64,000 nucleotides of DNA from Rehmannia glutinosa (lineage: Eukaryota; Streptophyta; Magnoliopsida; Lamiales; Orobanchaceae). A program made the position numbers and the translations under genes. The notes under the pieces are model-generated. The model saw only the letters and a program-made list of their open reading frames with translations, was not told the DNA's origin and made no database searches. Location: positions 62,001-126,000 of the forward strand of contig JABTTQ020001088.1 of NCBI GenBank assembly GCA_016081115.2, written 5' to 3'. Positions 35,537 to 48,640 of this stretch are shown piece after piece (position 1 is the stretch's first letter; every line of letters begins with the position of its first letter).

Positions 35537-36878
35537 ATCACAACAACCACTTTTATAATTTTATAATTTATTATATTCCTCAAAAACATTATGTAGAACA
35601 CTCACGATGCAAACATGATACGTTATAAGCGGGTTACGATTAAAGCTTGGCGGGTAGAGTGAAAATTGGGTAGGATGACAATTGGGTCGGATATGAATAA
35701 CACGAATAATAAAGTAGCTGGTTTGGATTAATCTAAAATGATAGGATTAACACATTTGGCATGATTGTGTTATTGTTATATTTTTTGAGATATTTTTGAT
35801 TGGTTAAATATATTGATAGCAATTATATGTAAATATATATTTTGGGTTGAAATTAACCTATACAATCCATATACCCTATATAAAATTAAAGGGTTACTCG
35901 GATTTTTAATATATATATATATACATATATATTTATATACAAGTCATTTCGAGTCGGAGTTCGAGTGACACGTACAACCAGTGTCAAGTTCGGATAGGGC
36001 TCACAAACGAACCAAATACTCGATACTCAATTCGAGATCAATCGTTTAAAGCTCGTTTGAGCTCGGTTCGTGAACACATTTTTACGCTCGATAAGATGTA
36101 AAGTTCAAACTCGAGCTCGACTAATAGTAAAAAAAAAATGTGTAAAAATATCAAGCTACTCAAGCTCGATTCGTGTTTGGCTCGACTAAAGCTCGCTCGA
36201 GTTCGACTCGATTAATAATCAAACCAAGCTCAAACACAATTTTTGAAGCTCGATTAAAAATTCAAACAAGCTTGAATAAAGGCCATGTTCAAATTTCGAC
36301 TCGACTCGTTTACATCCCTAAATTCGGATTGAGAAATTTGACACGAATAATTTGAACGGGCTGTATTTGAGATGATGGGTGCACATATTTTTCTCAATCG
36401 ACCCAAATTCAAACACGACACAAAAATTTCATTTCCTAATATTATCTTCTCAATATTCCCTTAACATTTATCAAACTTCAATTCATTTACCTCAGCCACA
36501 TTTATCCTGTCATCGTCATTACTCACAAGTCATTCTTTACATCACCTCTTTCATCATAGAAAGTGGGATGTGTGACAAATAAAGAATCAGAAACTCGCTT
36601 AATTATATCATATACCATATGGTCCACTAGGCATAAAATCTCCACGAAAATCGACATTAAACACCTTATATATCACACTCTTCGGGGGGAAAAAGACACG
36701 ATTTTCCATTTTTTTACTTAGAAATCAAACTTAAATAAGTTTTTAGACATATTTTAATATTGTCATTTACTAATTTTCAGTCATTTGTATTAATACTTCA
36801 GATTTTATTTTTGCAATTAGATTAGGAGGTCTTATTATAGTAACGAATAATCTGTCAAGTTTCAGTTTGTTTCACCAG
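35537..36878. other. Intergenic with a hAT-like repeat (about 35994-36321)
   Basis: 35994-36321 has ends AGGGCTCACAAACGA and TCGTTTACATCCCT as imperfect inverts, a body of repeated CTCGAGC/GCTCGA motifs, and TTCGGAT close to both ends; this resembles the hAT-like MITE at 21240. The rest is AT-rich without features. Confidence 0.45.
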
Positions 36879-37772
36879 GGCTCGTTTGGTTGCCCTTAAT
36901 GGAAGGATATCCTACCAATTTTTATTATTTCACACCCATTATTGATTTGGTTCAAAGTTGATTGGCCCATGAAAAGAAAGGGTCCAGGTTTACTATCCTA
37001 CCAAAATAGGTATACCATATCCCACCAGGGGGAGTGGGATACAATTTCACTCAAATTTCGATAGGAAGTCAAATTATATTTCTACCCTCATATTTACATT
37101 ACCCACTCATGAGAGAAGATAACATCACACTCGCTTCTTCTCACCTCATTTGTTACATTGAGTGTGGAACCCTAGCTCGTGGTCGACCTTCGAGAATGGA
37201 CGAAAAAGGCGGAATTCTGATTAAGGTATTAGTGCGAGTTCGTTTTTTAATTTCACTCGTCTCCATACTTTCTAGATTTCTTGTCGCTCCCAAACTCCCT
37301 GTAATTTGTGGCAATTTTTACACCTCTTTGAACAATTTATTTCTTGCACTTGCATTAGTTTTTCGAAAAACCGTCAAGGAGGTTTGTTCTTCTCCATATA
37401 TTCAATAAGTATAGTTACAACAATTTCTCAATATTTCTCCATATAGGGCTTGGTGTATCTTTTTCGAATGGGAAATTCATTTTTTAATGAATGTGGAATG
37501 GTTATGACTTTGCCCTTTGATTAAAAGCGGTCGAATATTACTCCAAATTTGATTTAACCGTGTGTTTTCTCAAAAAAAAAAATTGAGTTGTTTGTTCTTT
37601 GTTTTATTTTAATTTGAACTTTGTTGTATCACTTTTGTAAACATGCACAAAATATATGTTTTCATATGATTGTGATGCACATTATGTGACTCGCAATCGA
37701 GGAATGTTGTACATGTATTAAGAATTGAATATCAAGCTATTAAAGAGAATCCTATGAATTCACATTGCAGTT

Positions 37773-39160
37773 TTGATTAGGAAGATGGATGAAATATCAA
37801 GGAAAAGAGCTGAGTTATTCTTAGTTGTTGAAGAAATTATGATTGAAAGTATGTTTATCTTGAACATGTTTGTGAGGACAATTCGTTGTCGAACTCAAAA
37901 AAGACTAGAGAATCGCAGAGTAGGAACTAGATATGTCATGGCAAATAGGATACCAAAACAAGTAGAGCATTTGAATGACTTGATTGCGCAGACTGATGTT
38001 GATTGTTTAGATAATTTGAGGATGACGCGTGGTGTGTTTGCAAAGTTGTGTTACTTACTAAAACATGTGGGTGGGCTACTCGAGTCTAGATATGTGTCTC
38101 TTAATGAGAAAGTGGCATTGTTTCTTTCTGTTCTTGCCCACCACAATAAAAACCGTGTGGTGCGGTTCGATTTCAAGAGATCGGGACAAACTGTTAGCAG
38201 ACACTTCCACGATGTTTTGAATGCGATTTTAAGACTACACACTGTACTCTAGTAAGTCCGCATCCAGTTCAAGACAATTGCACCAATCCACAATGGAAGT
38301 GGTTTAAGGTAAATCAATGTTACAGAGTACTAACAATTTTAAACAATCAATATTTATCAAAAACAAAACACATATTAATGGACTTGTATTTAGGGCTTCA
38401 CTTAGAAATGTTTCTACCATTAAATTTGACAGAAAATATTTGTGTTTAGGGTTGTCTAAGTGCTTTAGATGGTACATATATCAAAGTGAAAGTGTCCAGT
38501 CAAATAAGTGCACGATATAGAACAAGGAAAGGCAAAATAGTTGTCAATGTACTTGGTGTTTGCGATCGAAATTTGAATTTTATTTATGTGCTAAGTGGAT
38601 GGGAGGGTTGTTTGTGGATTGTAGAGTTTTGCGTGATGATGTCACTAGACCTAATGGTTTAAAAATCCTCAAGGTATCGTATCATCAATCATTTGATTTT
38701 TGACATTTAAATCTCTTAGTACGTGGCAATTCTCATAGTTAAGCTTATATCAAAAATTATCAAAACACTACTATTGACAGTAATTTTTACCTATGTGACA
38801 ATGGTTACACGAATGGTGAAGGGTTCCTAACTCCGCAAAGGAGTTAGGTACCATTTAAATGATCGGGAGATGGGACCTTAATTCCACGGGAATTTTCAAG
38901 AATTTTTCAATATGAATCACTCAAAAGCTCATAACGTGATTGAACGGACATTTGGGCTCTTGAAAAACGATGGGCTATTCTACTGAGTCGATGTCTTTTA
39001 CGATATAAAGATCCAAAACAAATCGATAATGGCATGTGCGCTTCTTCATAATTTCATTTGTTTTGAGTCGTCAGAGATCCGTTGGAGGATTCTTTTTGAG
39101 TGATGACGATGAGAACGATGATGAAGAGGATACGGACATTGATTACATTGATATTGTGAA
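37773..39160 (+). pseudogene. Harbinger-type DDE transposase, decayed
   Basis: N-terminal block LRMTRGVFAKLCYLL and SLNEKVALFLSVLAHHNKNRVV with RSGQTVSRHFHDVLNAIL (37773-38252) is the helix-rich start of DDE_Tnp_4/Harbinger nucleases. After an intron or gap, [13 protein letters not shown] (about 38460) carries the first catalytic Asp, then [32 protein letters not shown] (about 38790) is near the second acidic site, with Asn where family members often have another residue before GYTN. Frame breaks follow before HNFI (about 39047). The acidic tail DDDENDDEEDTD follows. Not functional. Confidence 0.82.
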
Positions 39161-39712
39161 TCATCACAAGCGTGGAATAATCGGAGATACCAATTAGCTA
39201 ATTCAATGTACAATAAGTGGAGATGTTTAGGCTAGTATCATTTATTTTGAGTAATGAGACGGTGAATTTTCTTGTATTTCTTTTCACGGATAATTTATCT
39301 ATTTTCATTTGTATGCACTAGAGTGTGTTATGTATTTGAAAAGATGTTTTGTTATTGTCCTTATGCATTTACCTATTTCTGTTGCATTATATGATCTACT
39401 TGAGGTTGAGATACTTGTTTTGGAGTTTCAATTATTTAAATTACATTTGTAATGCATGCTTTTTAGATGAGAGTGTTGCCAGACGTATAACTACTTGTAA
39501 TTTGCTTTGACCGAAATAAATCGTGGTATTATGGAATTTTTATATGATTTCTTTTACCAAGATGGTTCAAGAACCACATGAGTGTTTTTCCTTTTGTATG
39601 TAATTACATTGCAAGTTACATGATTTACTATTCCAATTATTTAGAAATAAAATTGGGATATTGTAAGGTATTTGTTTAACTTTTTGATTGTGTTATGATT
39701 TGCGATTCTACA

Positions 39713-40308
39713 ATGGAGGCATCACACAACCAAATCCTAAAACAATGTCGCAAAAGGAATGACAAGGGTAGAAGGAGTTGGAGTTGACGAGAGGAAGAAG
39801 TGTTGGTTGCATCTTTGAAGGAAATTGTGTCAAGCGGGTGGAAGTCGAGAACGGGTTCAAAATAGGCTACTTACAAGCATTAGAGCAAGAGATAATGAAG
39901 GTTCTTCCCAGGACTAACCTTAGAGGGATTCCCCACATCAATTCCAAGATACATGTTTGGAAAAAGACTATGGCAACCTGGTTTCAATGCTTTCACGCAG
40001 CTGGATGGGATAGGGTGGAATGACAAGACAAAAATGATTGAGGCTCATGATGAGGCTTGGGTGAACGTTAAGGTATTAGTACCACTCACTTTCGTTTTAG
40101 TCTTAATTGAATATTACCAAACTCTGTTTTTGATGGATACTCTATATTTGTGCAGTCGATTCTAATGCCCGTCTCATGAGGTTCAAGACTTGACCATTTT
40201 ACAATGATGGGTTAACATCTTTGGGAAGGACAGAGCAACAGATAGCATGCGATCAGCTTCACCGAAAATCAACAATGTTCTTAATGGAAATTGCACCCAA
40301 GAGGAAGA
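39713..40308 (+). pseudogene. Harbinger Myb/SANT-like protein, 5' part
   Basis: ATG at 39713 (MEASHNQ). After a frame change, VASLKEIVSSGWKSENGF and YLQALEQEIMKVLPRTNLRG are the Myb/SANT-like (Myb_DNA-bind_3) domain, then INSKIHVWKKTMATW and TKMIEAHDEAWVNV. The gene is cut at 40308 by the LTR element; the codons for acidic residues at the cut continue in phase at 48229. Confidence 0.8.
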
Positions 40309-41794
40309 TGTAAGTCAAGCTGCTACGATAATCTCAGAGGGGGTGAATAGATTATCTCCATCTTTTCGATTTCGCCTCTTTTTAAACCGAATGCTCAAAC
40401 AAAATAATGAAGGTGCGGAATGTAAACAACACACGCCGATTTAAAGAGGTTCAACCCACTAGGCCTAATCCTCTACCACCCAAAGATATCCCGGATGGAT
40501 TTCGAAAGAAAAAGAATTTTATTAATTACCACAATTAATACAAATTCAACTTACAACACCTTGAAGAGCACCACACTCTTCTTCAACACCACCTTTGAGA
40601 TTACCACAATCTCTTCTTGAAGATTACCACAATCTTCAACGGCACCTTGTGAAGATTACCACAATCTTCACCCTTGAAGAGCACCACACTCTTCAACACC
40701 TCAACAAGAAGATTTCCACAATCTTCTTACACCTAACACCTAGTTCACCCAAGTGTGTTCTTACCACAAGAACACTCACAAGGATATCTTGTGTTTGAAT
40801 GACGACCACAAATTCAAGATTACAACTCGATAATTGATAATACAATAGAGTGCAAGTGTAATCAAGAATAGCCTAGACCTCAAAGATGTGAAAGTGATAA
40901 GCTAGGCAATTTTACAACAAGAATAATGACTATGAAAGACCAAGTGTTTGCTTGAAGTTTATCTTGTTGTGTTGTATCTCAATTGTTGTATTGGTTGCTC
41001 CAAAACTTCCTCTATATATAGGAGATGATTGATCAGCATAGGCTCATCTTGGGGATTGAAAATCTACGAAAAATACAATTAAAATCAAGAAAATAGTCTG
41101 TTAGAAATCAATCCCACAATTTAAGGAAATGTGTCTCATTGTCAAACGGTCATATTTTTTTGTCGCCAATACATAAATGCACGCCGCACGCGAGAGATAG
41201 ACGTTGGAAAAATACACAGCAAAAAATAACACAGCGACCGGCCGACGCGTCTCACTCGACGGTCGACCATCACCCCAACCGGTCCCCTCATGGATTTTGC
41301 AAGGATAAAACGTTCGCTTTCAAACACACTTGCAGTACAGGTCGGCCGATCATTGACACGGCCGACCGACTGGCCGACGCCTTGAAGCGGCCGGCCGACC
41401 GCTTGTTTTTCTTTCCGTCTCATTTTCTGTTTCTAAAATCATCTTCGTGCACGGGTTGCCCTATAGATGCATCTGGCCGACCACGAGAGTAAATATTGTC
41501 AATTTTAGTCGAAAATAAAACTCAAGAAATACTCCGAAAATTTAGTAAAAACATTTTAAACCGATCGGAAGTATTAGGACAACATTTAGAAACATCTTTT
41601 GAGAGTGAAAACTCAATAACGTAAAATCATTAAAAGCGTTGTCCAATTTAGACGAAAATAAACTTTGAGAAAATACTCCAGGAAAATATTAAAATCATTT
41701 TAAATCATTTAGGAGTATTTGGACAACCTTTAAAAACAATGTTTTGGTGATAAAATAAAATCATCAAAATTAAGATAAAAACATGTATCAAACA
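40309..41794 (-). repeat. Copy A 3' LTR
   Basis: 1486 bp. Plus-strand start TGTAAGTCAAGC, end GTATCAAACA, i.e. TGTTTGATAC...GACTTACA in element orientation. Stem-loop array at 40521-40775, GC-rich palindrome tract about 41230-41480. Confidence 0.95.
40521..40775 (-). other. Stem-loop array in copy A 3' LTR
   Basis: Eight consecutive inverted repeats, on this strand with ACCAC-type loops: for example GAAGATT/AATCTTC, GAAGAG/CTCTTC and GTGTTCTT/AAGAACAC. Same order as in copy B. Confidence 0.9.
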
Positions 41795-41909
41795 ATCTCC
41801 CTTTTTGATGATTACAAACCAAAACAATTTTTACATAAACTAAGAGAGCAATTTTAGAAATGATTTTCCGGTAAAAACATTTGACCGTTTGGAAGCAACC
41901 AAAATTTCC

Positions 41910-42320
41910 AAAAATATTAAAGCAACCAAGTGGGGAGTAAATATTATCAATAATAAGCACAAGCTCCCCTATCAATAAGCACATCAAGAATAATGTAAGA
42001 GCAATAATCCATAAGCTAAAAGCTTTAGCTTTTACAATTTGTTCAAGAGCTTATAAGCTCTGTCACAAAACAACATTGAATAATAATATAAGTCCATCAA
42101 GCAACAATTGGACCAAAAATATTAAAGCAACCAAGTGGGGAGTAAATATTATCAATAATAAGCACAAGCTCCCCTATCAATAAGCACATCAAGAATAATG
42201 TAAGAGCAATAATCCATAAGCTAAAAGCTTTAGCTTTTACAATTTGTTCAAGAGCTTATAAGCTCCCCTGTCACAAAACAACATTGAATAATAATATAAG
42301 TCCATCAAGCAACAATTGGA
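41910..42320. repeat. 206-bp tandem duplication inside copy A
   Basis: A unit starting AAAAATATTAAAGCAACCAAG at 41910 recurs at 42116, with nearly identical sequence. Copy B has only one unit (around 56200-56410, inverted). The unit carries AAGCTT-type palindromes (AAGCTAAAAGCTTTAGCTTT). Confidence 0.9.
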
Positions 42321-43197
42321 CTAAAAATAAATCACAACTCATGGCTTTTATGAGCCATAGCTTATAGCTTTTATGACAAGCTTTTATTAGCTTCTTTGAG
42401 CTAATGAGCCAATATCCTGTTTTTCTCCCCCTTTGGAATCATCAAAAAGAATGTTAGGATGGTGAAACATCATAGAAGTATATCAAAGTGCGCCAAAGAA
42501 ATGGTTTATCAACCATTGAGCAATTTAGGCTTAAAAACCAAGGAAAATGGGAGAAGTGTATCATGATGAGTTCATACGCTCGTTTTGTTTCCCAAAACAT
42601 GATCTCAAAGAGTATAGAAGACTTTTGGAAGCGAGAGAATCATGTAGAAGTTGAAATTTTCATTGAAACATTGCATCGAACACATTGTGGGCGTGAAAAA
42701 TAAAAGAGGTTGTATATAACCTTTGTAAATGGTTTAAGCCAAAAAAAATTTTCATATCATCAATCAACCTCATTTCAAAGCTCAAACAATCATATGCACC
42801 ATATGCAATAATTTGTTCATCAATTAAGAAGCTCAAAGTAGATTCTCAAGGGTTCAACCCAATTGAGATAAGCTAAGAATGATCAAGGCATTACAAATGC
42901 CAAAAATTAGAGCAACCATCAAGTAATAAGACATGCTTTCAACAATACATGTATCAAATGTCCCAACATATTCAACTAAGCATAACAAAGCAATAAAAGA
43001 AGCACTTTTACCATCAAGTACTTCATACCAATTATCAAACAATGTTTTAGAGTATTTTTACCATCAAATACTCCATCAAAAATCATGATCATCCACAAGT
43101 CATTATCAACTTGCAATATTAACCCTTTTAAGAAAAAAACAAGCAAATATCATTAGTACAAATGAGTTTTACAAGAAATTCATCAAAATACAAAACA

Positions 43198-44489
43198 TCA
43201 TTAATAAAAGTCCTTTATGAATTTCTTCAATTTGCCGATAGACTTTTGCATTTTAGAGGTCTTTTGCTCCAAAGCCTCATACCTCGTCTCATGAAAAGCC
43301 CTCATCTCATCAAATTCGGCTTGAGTATACCTCCTAGGCGGTTGAGCACCAGATTACCCTCCGGATTGCTCGGTTCGCCTTCTTCCACCAATCTTGTTGC
43401 CCGGCGTCATCAAATATGTCATTAGGATCGGGGACTCTTGACCTCTTCCTCTTGCCATTTTGGTTGGTCGGATGTCCATATTCAAGATCGTGACTATTTG
43501 GGAGATATTATCAATGTCAAAGTCATTTTGAAAAACTTCCGAGTTAAACTCCGACGAAGGAAGTCCCGATTGAATAAGAAGTTTACAAATCCAATTTCCC
43601 ATAACCAACTTCTTATTACCTTGAGTAATGGACTCGATTAGACATTGAATAAGTATGGCACCAAAGTTAAGTGGTTCCCTCCTAGCAATCTTATAAGTCA
43701 AAAAGTAATCCATATTGCTAGGCATCTTCCCGACTTACCACAAATGCAATATGCGACAATGACCGATAGAATGCGATGCTCAAGTGTCATTGCCAACAAA
43801 GAATACTTAGGCCATACTCCCAAACACGTCTTGACTTCTTTCATCGACACCCCAACATTTCATCATTCCAAGTCCCACAAGAGAAGTAATCCCAACCACC
43901 TTCTCTAACATGTAAAAGCGGCAAATGTCATTGGGAGTCCATCTAAAATGACGACCCTTTATAAGTTTTTTAATTAACGGCAATCGGCTTTCTATCATTA
44001 TCATATTCAACCCACATATGGCATAAAAGAGTTGGATAATATCATCATCATACAACACATAAGCATGTTCCCATAAGTACATCCAACCTTGCTCCTCAAA
44101 AATCCTCTAATCGTAGGATACTCATTCGTAAAAAGAACTAAAACGACACATTTTAGTCCGAGCAATCGACTTTCCTCCCATTCCCGAGTCCTCATAATAC
44201 CATTCCGCATATTTATGAATAAAATTAAGAACATTGTGGGAATTAGGGGCTTGAGTAACAAAGGATTTTTACCTTTAACGGCAATTTTGGAGCGAAATCG
44301 TTCCGTAGCTCGGTAATTTGGGCCCGAGAGAGAATGGGATTTTGAACATCATCACCTTCTTGAGCCACGTTTCTTTGTGCGGCTCGAATATCCCTTTGCT
44401 TCCTCTTGCCGATTTCACGACGAACCCTCTCCGCCCCTTCTACGCTTGGAGATGGGATTTCGACCGGTGGAATTCTTTGGAGGTGCCAT
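43198..44489 (-). pseudogene. Second ORF of copy A (putative plant transposon protein-like), frame-broken
   Basis: ATG at 44489 (MAPPKNSTGRNP on the homologous copy). Blocks NEYPTIRGF, YVLYDDDIIQLFYA, KGRHFRWTPNDI and MPSNMDYFLTYKIARREPLN occur in three different frames. It ends earlier than copy B after KLKKFIKDF because the last codons are missing. For function see copy B. Confidence 0.75.
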
Positions 44490-45190
44490 ATATGTAAGAT
44501 TCTTGAAAAAAGAGAAGATTAGCAACAAGAATCGTGAAAAATGATGAAGAAATGAAGATTTTGAAGAAAAAGGGGAAAAATCGAACAAGGGTTTGGGGGA
44601 TTTTCTTCTTTTGCGAAATGAAGAAGAATGTTATAAGCCGAAAAATAACCCTGGGCGACCGGTCGAGGTGGGGTGCGACGACCGGTCGAGGTGCGGGCGA
44701 CCGGTCGCCCCTGCTATGACCGCCCCAGGTGATTTTTCTTTCTCCCCATTTTTCCAAAATTTGATTTTCCACCCCAAAAGTTTTAAAACTTTGCAAAAAT
44801 ATAAGTTTGGACTAAATCCAACAAATATGGGTTTTGGAAAACATAGACTAAACACGTAGTGCCTTTTAAGAGAGAATATTTGCAAGATCAATTAGGGGCA
44901 CTTAAGGGGTCAAAATGAAATATCTTGAAAGATATGTGCATAAGCATAAAATCGAGTTTTAAGGATGATACGAGTAGACATACCTCGATGGTTTAAGAAA
45001 CTTGATGACGTAATAGCCAATGAGTATGAAATATGTATCCTACACAATTCTTAGATAACATAGAAGATTCAAGTGTAGGCAAATAATATGAGATAAAAAA
45101 AGAGCTTATGCTATATAAGATTTCATAAGAGATAATAAGCCACATAAGTCTAATGAAAACATGCAAGGTCTCTTTTAAAAATATTGAAAC

Positions 45191-46700
45191 TCATAAATAT
45201 ATAAGAGACCTAAAAATAAATACTTGAAAAATCATTTTGCAATTAAGACACAAAAATAAAATGCATATTTGAATAGGGAGATACGGGTTACCAATTACGC
45301 CATTTCCATGGGTTGTGCCTTTCCCATTCTTGATGATATCTTCCCCTTGAGAAGTCACTTTGTTGATGATGACTTCTTTGGTTACTCCATTTCCAAGGTT
45401 GGTTACCTTCCAATTGTTGATGGTCTCTTCTTCTTTGAAAGTCATCTTGTTGATGATGTCTTTGCCATTTCCAAGGATTGTGTTCTTCCCATTTTTGATT
45501 ATACGCTCTTCTGGAAATTGGCTTTGTTGAGAGTAGTTCCTCCTTCTTTGATCAAATGAAACGTTCATTTGATGTTTTCTTGGTGGCATGAATTTTCTCC
45601 GATTTTTGTTTTGTCGGGTACCTAATAGCACATTTTTTTGTGGTACCCTCATATGTTTGGGTCCTTTAAGATTAGCTTTGAGACTTTTAGGTCTCCAACA
45701 ATATTTAGAGCTATTTCTAGCCCGACAAGAATTAGCCGTATGACCCTTTTTGCCACAATAAAAACAAGTAATAATTCTAGGAGCATAATGACCAATATGC
45801 ATAGTGACTTGATCCTTTTTCATATGATTAACAACATTAGGCTTATGATCAAGTCCCTTATCACAATTATGAATATCAACAATATAGGACATTTTATTGG
45901 TACTCAAGTTGGATTTTAATAAATCCTTTTTCATGCAATCAATATTCTCAACAAGAGTACTATTTTCTTTTTCAAGGTTTCTAACCTTGTCAAGTGTGGT
46001 GGTGTGAGCACATGATAGTGATTCATAGGAAGTAAATAAACTATCCTTATCATTTTTCAAAATATTGAATTCCTTTTTCAAATTTTTGTACTTAACAAGC
46101 AAGCTTTGGAATTCATCTTGAAGTTCATCATAATCATTTTGTAAATCACTATAATCATTTTGAATGACAATATCATAGGAAGTAGAGGTTCAAGACATAC
46201 CTCATTTTCTTCATTGATGCCCATAAAACAATATTCAACTTCTTCATCATTGGAAGTTGTAGGAGGCTTATTCCTTAGATTTGAGCTTGTATGATCTTGA
46301 GAAGTAGATGCTTTTGTTTGACTCCTTTCATTTGCAAATACTCCATAGATGGCTTCTAATTTTTGCCATACTCCATGTGCGATTTTATTCCTACAATATG
46401 TTCATATTCTAAATTAGTAAATGAACAATATAAAATATTTAAAGCCTTACCGTTTAAGGAGATGAATTTCTTTTCTTCATCATTGAGCTTTTGAAGCCTT
46501 TTGAGGTGTATGGTGTATCTTTCGTCGGAATGGATTCTCCATTAATGACGGTGTTCCAAATGTCGAACCCGCAACCTTGTAGATAGCATTCCATTCTTTC
46601 TTTCCAAAAATTAAAATTCTTGGAATCAAATAGTGGTGGCTTGGTGGTGGAGGTGCGGATAGATGAGCTTCGTCAGAGTCGACGATCGTTTCTCTTCACT
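45191..46700 (-). CDS. gag of copy A
   Basis: Nucleocapsid/capsid-like protein. From 46102 down to 45191 one open frame covers a coiled-coil stretch (KYKNLKKEFNILKNDKDSL), the CCHC zinc knuckle CFYCGKKGHTANSC and a basic tail (KNRRKFMPPRKHQMN). Upstream, frame changes near 46110-46190 and 46390 interrupt the N-terminal UBN2-type part. The 3' tail is built from degenerate repeats (KNGK...GNG...IIN). Unlike copy B, the frame stays open beyond the zinc knuckle because a run of seven A's is intact. Confidence 0.8.
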
Positions 46701-46731
46701 CGCAATGTGAAACGAGCTTGCCAAAGAGTTT

Positions 46732-46743
46732 GGCTCGATACCA
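46732..46743 (-). other. Primer-binding site of copy A
   Basis: TGGTATCGAGCC on the minus strand, two bases from the LTR. It resembles the initiator tRNA-Met complement TGGTATCAGAGC with one base fewer; copy B has the same sequence. Confidence 0.75.
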
Positions 46744-46745
46744 CT

Positions 46746-48228
46746 TGTAAGTCAAGCGGCTACGATAATCTAGAGGGGGTGAATAGATTATCTCCATCTT
46801 TTCGATTTCGCCCTCTTTTTAAACCGAATGCTCAAACAAAATAATGAAGGTGCGGAATGTAAACAACACACGCCGATTTAAAGAGGTTCAACCCACCTAG
46901 GGCCTAATCCTCTACCACCCCAAAGATATCCGGGATGGATTTCGAAAAAGAAAAAGAATTTTATTAATTACCACAATTAATACAAATTCAACTTACAACA
47001 CCTTGAAGAGCACCACACTCTTCTTCAACACCACCTTTGAGATTACCACAATCTCTTCTTGAAGATTACCACAATCTTCAAGCGGCACCTTGTGAAGATT
47101 ACCACAATCTTCACCTCAAGAGCACCACACTCTTCAACACCTCAACAAGAAGATTTCCACAATCTTCTTACACCTAACAATAGTTCACCCAAGTGTGTTC
47201 TTACCACAAGAACACTCACAAGGATATCTTGTGTTTGAATGACGACCACAAATTCAAGATTACAACTCGATAATTGATAATACAATAGAGTGCAAGTGTA
47301 ATCAAGAATAGCCTAGACCTCAAAGATGTGAAAGTGATAAGCTAGGCAATTTTACAACAAGAATAATGACTATGAAAGACCAAGTGTTTGCTTGAAGTTT
47401 ATCTTGTTGTGTTGTATCTCAATTGTTGTATTGGTTGCTCCAAAACTTCCTCTATATATAGGAGATGATTGATCAAGCATAGGCTCCTCTTGGGGATTGA
47501 AAATCTACAAAAAAATACAATTAAAATCAAGAAAATAGCTGTTAGAAATCAATCCCACAATTTAAGGAAATGTGTCTGCTGTCAAACGGTCATATTTTTG
47601 CTGTCAATACATAGGGCGACCGGTCGCACAGAGATAGACGTTGGAAAAAATACACAAAGCAAAATAACAGGCGGCCGGCCGACGCTCTACCTCGCCGGCC
47701 GACCATCACCCCAACCGGTCCCCTCATGGATTTTGCAAGGATAAAACGTTCGTTTGAAACACACTTGCGGTCGGCGACCGGGGCGACGTCGGCCGACGAT
47801 CGATCGGCCGACGCCTTGAGCGGCCGGCCGACGCTTGTTTTTCTTTCCGTCTCATTTTCTGTTTCTAAAATCATCTTGTGCACGGGTTGCCCTATAGAGG
47901 GCGTCGGTCGACCGACGAGAGGTAAATATTGTCCAATTTTAGTCGAAAATAAAACTCAAGAAATACTCCGAAAATTTAGTAAAAACATTTTAAACCGATC
48001 GGAAGTATTAGGACAACATTTAGAAACATCTTTTGAGAGTGAAAACTCAATAACGTAAAATCATTAAAAGCGTTGTCCAATTTAGACGAAAATAAACTTT
48101 GAGAAAATACTCCAGGAAAATATTAAAATCATTTTAAATCATTTAGGAGTATTTGGACAACCTTTAAAAACAATGTTTTGGTGATAAAATAAAATCATCA
48201 AAATTAAGATAAAAACATGTATCAAACA
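46746..48228 (-). repeat. Copy A 5' LTR
   Basis: 1483 bp, same ends as the 3' LTR. Stem-loop array 46963-47215; GC-rich palindrome tract about 47605-47925. Confidence 0.95.
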
Positions 48229-48640
48229 GAAGAAGAGCCCGCTAACCTTTTTGGAAACTTGTTTGAAGATTTTGGGGAAGAAACTGAAACAAATTTTGTA
48301 TGTCAACCGCAATCCACCCTCAAAATTCGGCATCCAAAAAAAAAAACAAGAAAGGTAAACGTAAGCATGCGGACACCCCTGATCCTATGGTCGAGCTAAT
48401 GGGCACTTATCGTAGGAACAACGATGCTAGACTAGCTAAAATAGCTAAGTGCATTCGCTACGAGTACGACATTTCTCTGAAGGAAAGAGTCTTTGGGCTT
48501 GTTGCAATGATGCAAGGGCTTTCTCTCCAAGAGAAACTTCTAGTTTGAAGTTGTTGGTAAAAATATCGAGGATCTCGAATCGTTTCTTGACCTTAGGATG
48601 AAGCGAAGATTGAGTTTGCGAAAATGAAGTTGTGAGGAAT
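48229..48640 (+). pseudogene. Harbinger Myb/SANT-like protein, 3' part
   Basis: Continues with NLFGNLFEDFGEETETNF, a Lys-rich stretch, then MVELMGTYRRNNDARLAKI and LKERVFGLVAMMQGLSLQEK, the usual C-terminal helix region of these proteins. It begins with the second TSD copy GAAGA (48229-48233). A frame shift and stop lie near 48545. Confidence 0.75.

Larger units (their letters stand above)
40309..48228 (-). mobile_element. Non-autonomous LTR retrotransposon, copy A
   Basis: 7.9 kb, minus orientation, with perfect TSD GAAGA at 40304-40308 and 48229-48233. LTRs are 40309-41794 (3') and 46746-48228 (5'), about 1.48 kb. The primer-binding site (TGGTATCGAGCC, minus 46743-46732) abuts the 5' LTR and a purine tract (minus TCAAAAAGGGAGAT) abuts the 3' LTR. 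It encodes gag and a second ORF; no protease, integrase, RT or RNase H is recognisable in 4.95 kb of internal DNA. Near-identical LTRs argue for a recent insertion. Copy B (50202-58004) has the same layout. Confidence 0.95.
36879..48640 (+). mobile_element. PIF/Harbinger transposon remnant, split by an LTR element
   Basis: Left terminus GGGCTCGTTTGGTTGCCC at 36879. It encodes a Harbinger nuclease (37773-39160) and a Myb/SANT-like protein (39713-48640), the two-gene layout of PIF/Harbinger elements in which both proteins are needed for transposition. The LTR element at 40309-48228 is inserted in the second gene. Both genes have frame breaks. I found no matching right terminal repeat between 48640 and 49270, so the right end is set at the last recognisable coding sequence. 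Confidence 0.8.

Noticed and set aside
40521..40775. CRISPR-like array of short repeats
   Set aside because: Units are hairpins with different stems and no regular spacers, in a plant LTR; not a CRISPR array.
47469..48058. Arg/Asp-rich frames across the LTR
   Set aside because: They come from the CCGG-rich palindrome tract in non-coding LTR sequence and change frame in every copy.
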